NCBI GenBank assembly: GCA_029261135.1
Contig: JAJDBX010000042.1
Coordinates: forward strand, 1 to 64,000
DNA from: Nitrospirota bacterium
Lineage (GTDB): Bacteria; Nitrospirota; Nitrospiria; SBBL01; JAADHI01
Direction of reading: 5' to 3'
Length of the DNA stretch: 64,000 bases
Positions 27,413-34,261 of the stretch are shown here, in pieces. The notes below the pieces were generated by a model. The model saw only the letters and a program-made list of their open reading frames with translations, was not told the origin of the DNA and ran no database searches. Both the position numbers and the translations under genes were made by a program. Within the stretch, counting starts at the first letter, position 1, and every line of letters starts with the position of its first letter.

Positions 27413-27544
27413 TCAGGCAGTTACACAGATATACTTACAGTCTCGCGTGGGGATATAACCACCTAGACCCAAGGCAATAAAGGCAGCTAAAAATAACAGG
27501 CCTTCTTTTATCTGGCAAATTCCGGCATATCGATACTTTTCCAC
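27413..27544 (-). CDS. Possible small membrane peptide (43 aa)
   Basis: A GTG-initiated frame preceded by a purine-rich GAGGTGGAGAG. It encodes a 43-residue peptide with one hydrophobic helix (GLLFLAAFIALGLGGYI) and a Cys-containing tail. It lies between the S24-like remnant and the truncated nuclease on the same strand. There is no known homologue that I recognise; it may be spurious. Confidence 0.2.
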   Translation of the reverse strand: MEKYRYAGICQIKEGLLFLAAFIALGLGGYIPTRDCKYICVTA

Positions 27545-27592
27545 CTCTCCACCTCAAGGCAATAAAACAAGCTTTTTCATGAGTATCTCCCC

Positions 27593-27940
27593 TTAATACT
27601 TCCTAAAGTTTCCTGATACCCGCATCACCCGAAAAGATTCATCATCTTCAACAATCAGGCTTTTGTGTTTCGAGTTCAGCAGTCTTAATTCTATTTTGTC
27701 TCCGTGCCTGAAAATCAGCTTGATTGTGCAACCGTCTTTTGATTTTGCAAGCACGATGTTTCCGTCATGCCATTTTCTGTTTTGCTCTACCATAAGCAAG
27801 TCGCCATCGTTAATATCTTTCCCCGTCATCGAATCGCCTTTTGCGATCACATAAAAAGCGTGCGGGTTCAAAGCGATCTGCCGCACCTGCCGGATATTCA
27901 AGGTCGGTAAAGTCTCGCCAATCCCCACAGGTCGCGCCAA
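27593..27940 (-). pseudogene. N-terminally truncated S24/LexA-UmuD-like peptidase
   Basis: A 115-codon frame opening at TTG directly after TAA GTT. It contains YVIAKGDSMTGKDINDGDLL with the Ser of the Ser-Lys dyad, and CTIKLIFRHGDKIEL with the Lys. That is the catalytic core of S24 repressor/UmuD peptidases. The helix-turn-helix or cleavable N-terminal part is absent, and no intact upstream frame continues it. It is therefore a phage-repressor or UmuD remnant, or a rare short form. Confidence 0.6.
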
Positions 27941-28139
27941 AACTTAAAGTAGCAGACGACTACGTGTGCTCACACCGACCAAATCCCCTTGGTCTTGTGC
28001 CGTCTCTTTTCTTCCTGAAAACCCCAGAAAATGCCCTTTTTTCCCGTCTAAACATCTACACATAATCTACACGATGTTTTCAGGAAATCAGGACAACCGC
28101 GACATGCCGCTACAACTCATTGTTTTAATTAGATAAAAA

Positions 28140-28215
<76 letters not shown>

Positions 28216-28232
28216 ACTAAGGGGATTTGATC

Positions 28233-28306
28233 TGCGCCTGAAGGGAATCGAACCCCTAACCTCCGGCTTCGGAGGCCGGCGCTCTATCCAATTGAGCTAC
28301 AGGCGC
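28233..28306 (-). tRNA. tRNA-Arg (anticodon CCG)
   Basis: The acceptor stem is GCGCCTG paired with CAGGCGC, the D-arm is GCTCAATTGGATAGAGC, the anticodon stem-loop is CGGCCTCCGAAGCCG with anticodon CCG, and the T-arm is AGGGGTTCGATTCCCTT. Here the 3' CCA is not encoded (GAT follows the discriminator A), unlike the neighbouring tRNA-Lys. Confidence 0.95.
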
Positions 28307-28440
28307 TTTTTGATGAGGCAATCTATCATAAAAATAGAATCATGGCAATCATTTCTGAAGAGGTCATGCAGTCGGGGTGCGGCTTGTCATTGCGTGAAAG
28401 GTATGGTAGTTTTTGGGCTTCTCAAAGGAAGTCATTCGTG

Positions 28441-28902
28441 ATGAGAGAACAACAGCCGAGACCCGAATCACTTGAGACCTTTCGATTGCTTTATCCTATT
28501 TTTAAAGAAGAGGTCTATCGGCGACGGGCGACGATGGGACAGATTGCGCGCATGGGAATTTTCTCCTTTGTGCTGCTTTTGTTCCTTGTGCTTTATTTCG
28601 GAGATCAATCCGATGTCTTGCTGAAAATGAAACTCCCCTTCATTGCGGGGATACTCCTGACTTCATTTTTTTTGATTTATCAAATTATTCAGGAAAAGTC
28701 TCGGCATGAACAAGCCAAACTTCAGCTCATCACTTTGGAAGAGGGTTTTGATTTTTTTGAAGCAGGGTCCTATCTCCCAGAAAAAGCCCTTTATCCAGAC
28801 CACTGGAAAAAACGACCGAGCCTTGATTCCGGGATGCTGGTTTCGATCCTCTGTCTTAAAGGCAGTGCCTTGCTGTTAATCTTGACAATTTTATCGCAAT
28901 AA
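28441..28902 (+). CDS. Uncharacterised two-helix membrane protein
   Basis: About 153 residues from the ATG at 28441, which has AAGGAAG 9 bases upstream; a longer in-frame ATG at 28342 lacks a site and begins close to the tRNA. Two adjacent transmembrane helices (IFSFVLLLFLVLYFG and LPFIAGILLTSFFLIYQII) are flanked by charged segments, with a third hydrophobic stretch at the C-terminus (GSALLLILTILS). I do not recognise the family. Confidence 0.6.
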   Translation: MREQQPRPESLETFRLLYPIFKEEVYRRRATMGQIARMGIFSFVLLLFLVLYFGDQSDVLLKMKLPFIAGILLTSFFLIYQIIQEKSRHEQAKLQLITLEEGFDFFEAGSYLPEKALYPDHWKKRPSLDSGMLVSILCLKGSALLLILTILSQ

Positions 28903-28923
28903 CCTGTCAATGGCCTTAAAAGC

Positions 28924-29925
28924 TCAGTCCAGCCATTCTGGCGTAGGCAAACCTTGCTCCCGCAAAAAGTTGGGATTAAAGAGTTTGCTTTGGTAACGAG
29001 TGCCATAATCTGCCAAAATGGTGACGATCGTATGTCCCGGGCCCAATTGTTTGGCCAGCCGGACTGAACCGGCAACGTTGATTGCGGAAGATCCCCCCAA
29101 ACAAAGTCCTTCATTTTTCAAAAGGTCAAAAATATAGGGGAGCGCCTCTGTATCGGGAATTTGAAAGGCCTCGTCGATAGACGCACCGACTAAGTTTTCA
29201 GTCACCCGGCCCTGGCCGATGCCTTCTGCAATAGAATCACCCTCCGACCGGAGTTCGCCATCTTTGTAATAATGATAAAGTGCTGCACCCATGGGATCGC
29301 TGAGTGCGATAGTAACCTTTGGATTGCGTTCTTTGAGTGCCTTGCCAACCCCGGCCAAAGTGCCTCCGGTTCCCACGGCGCAATTAAAGCCATCAACTTT
29401 CCCTTCGGTTTGATCCCAAATTTCTGCCCCCGTGGTTTGGTAATGGTAATCTCGATTTGCCACATTATCAAATTGACGTGCCCATATCGCAGACCCTGGA
29501 TTTTTTTCATTACGTTCCTTGGCTATTCTTTCGGCAATATGCACAAAGTGATCTGGGGTGGAATAGGCCGCTTCAGGAACCAGTTTGAGCTCTGCACCAT
29601 AAAGCTTCAAAGTATCAAACTTTTCTTGGCTTTGCGTATCTGGAATCACAATGACCGTTTTGTAACCCAAGATTTTTCCAATGAGGGATAGACCAATGCC
29701 GGTATTTCCTGCTGTGCCTTCAACAATGGTTCCGCCTCTTTTGAGTGCCCCGCGTTTTTCTGCATCCAGAACGATGCCTAAAGCGGTGCGGTCTTTAATC
29801 GACCCTCCGGGGTTGAGGAATTCTGCCTTCCCGAGAATCTCGCAGCCGGTTTCTTCGGAAGGACCTTTTAAGCGGATGAGGGGCGTGTTGCCAATAAGAT
29901 CTAACAAATTAGACGCGATAGGCAT
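28924..29925 (-). CDS. cysK: Cysteine synthase A (O-acetylserine sulfhydrylase), first of two in the window
   Basis: A 333-residue fold-type II PLP enzyme. KAEFLNPGGSIKDRTAL holds the PLP Lys, VEGTAGNTGIGLSLIG is the Asn loop, and AVGTGGTLAGVGKALKE is the phosphate loop. It makes cysteine from O-acetylserine and sulfide. The EGTAGNTG variant and length match a cysteine-synthase A subgroup distinct from the 307-residue homologue at 44-45 kb. AGAGG precedes the start. It lies 26 bases after hspQ and is likely co-transcribed with it. Confidence 0.92.
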   Translation of the reverse strand: MPIASNLLDLIGNTPLIRLKGPSEETGCEILGKAEFLNPGGSIKDRTALGIVLDAEKRGALKRGGTIVEGTAGNTGIGLSLIGKILGYKTVIVIPDTQSQEKFDTLKLYGAELKLVPEAAYSTPDHFVHIAERIAKERNEKNPGSAIWARQFDNVANRDYHYQTTGAEIWDQTEGKVDGFNCAVGTGGTLAGVGKALKERNPKVTIALSDPMGAALYHYYKDGELRSEGDSIAEGIGQGRVTENLVGASIDEAFQIPDTEALPYIFDLLKNEGLCLGGSSAINVAGSVRLAKQLGPGHTIVTILADYGTRYQSKLFNPNFLREQGLPTPEWLD

Positions 29926-29951
29926 GTTTTACCTCTTTAAAACAGTTTAAA

Positions 29952-30266
29952 TTAATTCATGGGACGGATGTACTTCCCGTTTTTAAATTGAGTAAAAAAG
30001 TGGTTCACTAAAGGATGAGAGATGGATTGACTTGAGCTGTCAGGGGTTAAATTACATTCGGCCACATACGTCGTGTGTTTCGCGTTATGAACGAGAATGT
30101 GATACCAGGGCTCGTCCTTCGGGGGACGAGAGCGTGCGACTTTTTCGTACCATTCTTCGGTCTCTTGAAATTCTGGATCCACATCGACCACAACACCTCG
30201 ATAATTAAATAACTGGTGGTGAATCAGTTGTCCGACATAAAACTTACATTCGATCTTTTCCAACAA
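29952..30266 (-). CDS. hspQ: Heat shock protein HspQ (YccV/hemimethylated-DNA-binding-like)
   Basis: A 104-residue protein with FYVGQLIHHQLFNYRGVVVD, EPWYHILVHNAKHTTYVAEC and the spacing of HspQ (E. coli 105 residues). HspQ promotes degradation of DnaA variants and acts as a Lon specificity-enhancing factor in enterobacteria. It starts with TTG preceded by AAGGAG 7 bases upstream. The matching sigma70-like promoter is at 30319-30347. Confidence 0.88.
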   Translation of the reverse strand: MLEKIECKFYVGQLIHHQLFNYRGVVVDVDPEFQETEEWYEKVARSRPPKDEPWYHILVHNAKHTTYVAECNLTPDSSSQSISHPLVNHFFTQFKNGKYIRPMN

Positions 30267-30318
30267 AATCGCTCCTTTTCGTATGAAAATTCATCTAAGT
30301 ATTGAGCATGGGAACTCT

Positions 30319-30347
30319 ATAGTATTCAGGAGCCTCTTGTAAATCAA
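30319..30347 (-). promoter_or_regulatory. Sigma70-like promoter for hspQ-cysK
   Basis: Reading the minus strand, TTGATT (-35), 17 bases, then TACTAT (-10), each matching consensus at four of six positions. The predicted start is near 30312, giving a leader of about 45 bases to the TTG start of hspQ. Confidence 0.45.
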
Positions 30348-30421
30348 TTTCAAAAACCTCCTCAAATTTCAGAGGCAGCAGAGACACTTCATTACCTCAT
30401 TCGTAATAATGATCCCCTTTT

Positions 30422-32620
30422 TTATTTTAATAAATGCTGATAAAAATACTGGGCTTCATCCATATTGTGAGAAACTTCCTTAGCAAGCTCTTTTCCACCC
30501 GTGTTCCAATCTTTTTTGGCATACCCCATCCTTCTCGCCAAAAAAATAAATTCATCACTACTTTGATCAGGAAGTAATAGATCACGCGCATTTCCACGCA
30601 CCATACGAAGTGCATCAATGAGTGATCTTAAAAAAAGGTAGTTCTTTTTCAAAGAACGCGCTGTTGCTGCTGGAATGACCTTAGATTTTGAGAGGGCAGC
30701 AAGTGCTTTCAAGGTATTGGGTGTTCTAAGGTTTGGGTCTTCCTTACCATGAATGATCTGCAGGGTTTGAACAAGATATTCGATATCCACCAGTCCGCCC
30801 TTGCTGTATTTGACATTGGTTTTTCCTTTTCTCACCAGCTCATCAAGCTGCTGGTTCCGAAGTTCGAGAGCCTCTGTTTTATCCCATTTGTCGCCACTGT
30901 ACACGAAAAGGTCCCGTGCGTGTTCGCACTTTTTCCCTAAAGCGCGGCTGCCTGCAATGGTTCTTAATTTAATTAATGCTTGCCGTTCAAATTGAGCGGA
31001 TTTTCCTGTTTCAGAGTAGTAGCTTGTAAATTGTTTAAACGGAATGGCCCATCGCCCTGAATCCCCATAGGGGCGCAAGCGCGTATCAATTTGAAAGATC
31101 CCTGCTTGCCTGGCTTCGACAAATCCGGTAATTTCTTGAGTGAGACCTTCAAAATAAACGCTGTTCTCAATGGGGTATTTCCCATCGGTCTGACCATTTT
31201 CAGCATAAACGAAAAGCAGTTCGATATCAGAGGCGTATCCAATTTCTCTTCCTCCCAGTTTTCCGAGTCCTAAGACCACAAAAGCACAGGGTTTTCCACC
31301 TTGAAGGCGTGGAATCCCATATTTAAGCTCCATTTTATTTTTACAGATCTTGAGTGTTTCAGAGAGTATAAGTTCGGCTAAATCACTCAGTTCTTCTGAA
31401 AATTGACTCATTCTATTGAGGGGTTCGTGAAGGTGGCGAAGATCGATTCGGAACATTTCCTCATCTTTGCAATCATTTACAATTTTCCGTGTGGATTCAA
31501 AATTTTTGGCGAATTGGAGCCGTTTACGGAGATTTCGACGCATGTATGTTTGCGTCACAATGCTTTTTTTACTTTTAAACTTCTCTAAGATAGGGAATAA
31601 ATTATCAAACCTGATTCTTAAGAAATCTTCCCACAAAAAGTTACTGGCCCCAAACAATCGGGCGAGCAATTCCATCGTATCTTTTTGTTTAAGGAATGAA
31701 ATTAAAGGTCGGGAGTGGGCAGTTTCCAGTATCTTATCAAGGAATTGGTCGAAATGTGTGATGGCCATGACAGGGTCGGGTGCGACTGCTAGAAAATGGA
31801 TGAATTGCTTAATAAGTACGGCGGCGATTTGAAGTGCTTGTTGATCTGCTTCCCGTACGATTTTTTTCCCTTGGCGGCTGGCAATATAGAGCTGGTCATG
31901 AATCTTGTTTTGTTGATGTTGTATTTTGATTTTATGAATATAGATGTTTCGCATGGCAAGGGCATTTGAAAAGGCGTAAAGGAATGCTGGCGTGTCCTGC
32001 CCGTGAATGCTTAAAAGAGTCCATTGGCTCGATTTACGATTATCAAACTGGATTTTAATGGGTGTGAGCAGCCCTTTTAATGGGCTCTGCGGTTTTTCCG
32101 TTTCATCATGCACCTGATTGATCTTTGAGATGAGTCGTTGATTCACACGTCCCCTGGCTTCACGAAATTTTTCTTTTTCCAATAAACTAATAAGGGTTTC
32201 TAATTCTATTTTAAATAATTCTTGCTGTGGTTTATCAAAAGTTTCATTCCTTATCGACTGTACATAAAAGAGGTCAACTATCTTTTTTCGACCTTTTTCC
32301 TTAGGAAGGGTTTGCATGCTTCCGCCCGTAATGTTGAGCCCAAATGAAGAGATAAGCCCACAAATGATCGAAAACTCAGAAAAGTAATCATAAGCGACGA
32401 TGACAATTTTATAGGACTTCCCCGCTTCTGCAGTGATCAGAATTTGAGCCAGATTATTAGAATCGAGGGACTGAGCAATGGCAATATGTTCCGCAATCTC
32501 TTCAGGACTGCAGTGTGAGAGGTAATCAGAGTCAAGCTGTGCCAAAAAGTCTTGGAGTATGAAAGAATCAAGCGACACACTGCGCTTGATAATCTCTTTA
32601 AAAAAAGCGTTATTCAACAA
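30422..32620 (-). CDS. ACT-ACT-GlnE-type adenylyltransferase (AT-like half of GlnE with GlnD-like sensor)
   Basis: About 732 residues from TTG at 32620, placed 7 bases after AGGAG. Any ATG further upstream would lie inside the divergent gene. Residues about 70-125 (IVIVAYDYFSEFSIICGLIS) and 195-260 (LLSIHGQDTPAFLYAFSNAL) look like tandem ACT domains of the GlnD C-terminus, preceded by a GlnD-like linker (SPEEIAEHI). Residues about 450-470 (GLGKLGGREIGYASDIELLF) and about 508 (FQIDTRLRPYGDSGRW) form a GlnE nucleotidyltransferase. These read like the C-terminal adenylylating half of E. coli GlnE (ELGYGSDLDLVF), with the second Asp replaced by Glu. The C-terminal helical segment GLVDIEYLVQTLQIIHG is PF08335-like. 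The likely role is glutamine-sensed adenylylation of glutamine synthetase; this is inference. Confidence 0.85.
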   Translation of the reverse strand: MLNNAFFKEIIKRSVSLDSFILQDFLAQLDSDYLSHCSPEEIAEHIAIAQSLDSNNLAQILITAEAGKSYKIVIVAYDYFSEFSIICGLISSFGLNITGGSMQTLPKEKGRKKIVDLFYVQSIRNETFDKPQQELFKIELETLISLLEKEKFREARGRVNQRLISKINQVHDETEKPQSPLKGLLTPIKIQFDNRKSSQWTLLSIHGQDTPAFLYAFSNALAMRNIYIHKIKIQHQQNKIHDQLYIASRQGKKIVREADQQALQIAAVLIKQFIHFLAVAPDPVMAITHFDQFLDKILETAHSRPLISFLKQKDTMELLARLFGASNFLWEDFLRIRFDNLFPILEKFKSKKSIVTQTYMRRNLRKRLQFAKNFESTRKIVNDCKDEEMFRIDLRHLHEPLNRMSQFSEELSDLAELILSETLKICKNKMELKYGIPRLQGGKPCAFVVLGLGKLGGREIGYASDIELLFVYAENGQTDGKYPIENSVYFEGLTQEITGFVEARQAGIFQIDTRLRPYGDSGRWAIPFKQFTSYYSETGKSAQFERQALIKLRTIAGSRALGKKCEHARDLFVYSGDKWDKTEALELRNQQLDELVRKGKTNVKYSKGGLVDIEYLVQTLQIIHGKEDPNLRTPNTLKALAALSKSKVIPAATARSLKKNYLFLRSLIDALRMVRGNARDLLLPDQSSDEFIFLARRMGYAKKDWNTGGKELAKEVSHNMDEAQYFYQHLLK

Positions 32621-32622
32621 AA

Positions 32623-32651
32623 TTGCACTCCTTTTTTTGAGACTGTATAAT
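32623..32651 (+). promoter_or_regulatory. Sigma70-like promoter for the AR-like glnE half and priA
   Basis: TTGCAC at 32623-32628, a 17-base spacer and a perfect TATAAT at 32646-32651. The expected start point falls only about 5 bases before the ATG at 32663. No Shine-Dalgarno is present, so the message would be leaderless or nearly so. Confidence 0.55.
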
Positions 32652-32671
32652 GCCCCAGACCTATGATGCAA
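32644..32671 (-). promoter_or_regulatory. Overlapping divergent promoter for the ACT-GlnE gene
   Basis: On the minus strand, TTGCAT (32671-32666), 16 bases, TATACA (32649-32644). Its -10 box shares four bases with the TATAAT of the opposite promoter, so the two could not be occupied together. The AGGAG ribosome site and the TTG start of the minus gene follow. Confidence 0.4.
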
Positions 32672-34261
32672 GTCCAACACGCCACAACAGATCTGCTCCT
32701 TGCGCAAGAACTGACAGAGCAAGAAGTTAAAACCCTTTTAAAGCCTTTTGGTTTTCGTGAGCCTGAAAAAGCGGATATAAACCTTCAGTCTATTTCAAAA
32801 GAACCAAGAAATCGGATCCTATTTTCAGAGATTCTTGAAGACGTTTTGACGGCATTTTCTGAATCTCCGGATCCTGACATGGGGCTCAATAATTTTGAAC
32901 GGTTTATTCAAAGCACTTTTAGTAAAACAGAATTATTGTTAACCCTACAACAGGTTCCGCTCACGATCTACCATGCCGCATTTATTTTTGGAGGGAGTCC
33001 TTTTCTTTCTGATATTTTGATCCGAAATCCAGAATATTTTTATTGGGTATTTGACCTCTCTCTATTAAAAAAATCAAAAACAAAAGCCGATTTTCGTAAA
33101 GATCTGAGGAATGCACTACGTTATATCAAAACAAAAGAAGGTCAACTCGGTGTGCTCAGAGCATTCAAACGGAAGGAAATACTTCGGATTGGGGTAAGAG
33201 ATCTTATTAAAACCGCAAAGGTACAAGAAACCCTAAAAGAGACGTCCAATTTGGCCGATATTTTAATTGAAAAAGCGCATGAGATTTCAGAAAAAATTTG
33301 TCGACAAAAATATGGCGGGCCCGCTTTGGGTCAAAATTCTGATCCGCATCAACATCCCTTAGCAGGGTTTACCATCATTGCTTTAGGCAAATTGGGCAGT
33401 CGAGAGCTTAACTTTAGTTCTGACATCGATTTGATTTACCTCTACGATTGCCGTGAAGGTGAAACGACACAGAATAATAAGGCCGCGGGTGTTCACAATA
33501 CAGTTTATTACGAGCAACTGGCCAAAGAGATTACAACGATTCTGAATCACACTTCTGAAGAAGGCTATGTCTATCGCGTCGATTTGAGGCTGAGACCTGA
33601 GGGAGAAATGGGGATGATTACCTTGCCCCTCGAAGGATATCGCCGATATTACGAGAAACGTGGGGCCACTTGGGAACGCATGGTTTTGTTGAGGGCACGT
33701 CCTGTTTCGGGAGATCAATGTCTTGGAAGGGCTTTTCTTGAACTCATTAGACCCTTTGTTTTCGAAAAATCCTGTGCAAAAACTGAAGTGCTAGATATAA
33801 AAGCCTTTAAAGAGAAAATTGATGCGATGGTTGAGGTGCGAGGGCAGTTACATCTTGATGTGAAACGGGGTTATGGGGGTATCCGTGAAATTGAGTTTAT
33901 TGTGCAAACACTTCAACTCAAACATGGGAAGGCAGACCTGAGATTACGTAAAAGCGGGACGATTCAACTCTTGAAGTGCCTTAAAGAAACAGGGTGGATT
34001 GATCCTAAAATCGCAAAGAGCCTCATCAAGTCCTATCTTTTCCTGAGAAATGTCGAAAATAAACTTCAGATGCTCAAGGATCATCAAACGCACCTTCTAC
34101 CGACAAAATCAACTGAAATAGAAGCTTTGGCTCTCAGGCTTGGTTATGAAAAAAATGCGCGCACCAAGTCATCCAAGCAATTTCAATCGGATGTTCAGAT
34201 CCAAACAACAAGCGTTCATGAAGCCTATGAAGGTCTATTTATTCACTTGTCCACCCCATGA
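32663..34261 (+). CDS. GlnE-type adenylyltransferase, half-size (AR-like, N-terminal half of GlnE)
   Basis: A 532-residue protein with one nucleotidyltransferase unit where typical GlnE (about 950) has two. ALGKLGSRELNFSSDIDLIY at about 240-258 and YVYRVDLRLRPEGEMGM near 305 match the N-terminal, deadenylylating half of E. coli GlnE (ELNFSSDIDLIF, GFVYRVDMRLRPFGESG). TWERMVLLRARPVSGD also fits. GYGGIREIEFIVQTLQLKHG is the GlnD/GlnE helical domain. Both Asp of the DxD are kept. It would remove AMP from glutamine synthetase, with the ACT-bearing partner on the opposite strand performing the forward reaction. The stop overlaps the priA start (ATGA). Confidence 0.87.
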   Translation: MMQVQHATTDLLLAQELTEQEVKTLLKPFGFREPEKADINLQSISKEPRNRILFSEILEDVLTAFSESPDPDMGLNNFERFIQSTFSKTELLLTLQQVPLTIYHAAFIFGGSPFLSDILIRNPEYFYWVFDLSLLKKSKTKADFRKDLRNALRYIKTKEGQLGVLRAFKRKEILRIGVRDLIKTAKVQETLKETSNLADILIEKAHEISEKICRQKYGGPALGQNSDPHQHPLAGFTIIALGKLGSRELNFSSDIDLIYLYDCREGETTQNNKAAGVHNTVYYEQLAKEITTILNHTSEEGYVYRVDLRLRPEGEMGMITLPLEGYRRYYEKRGATWERMVLLRARPVSGDQCLGRAFLELIRPFVFEKSCAKTEVLDIKAFKEKIDAMVEVRGQLHLDVKRGYGGIREIEFIVQTLQLKHGKADLRLRKSGTIQLLKCLKETGWIDPKIAKSLIKSYLFLRNVENKLQMLKDHQTHLLPTKSTEIEALALRLGYEKNARTKSSKQFQSDVQIQTTSVHEAYEGLFIHLSTP

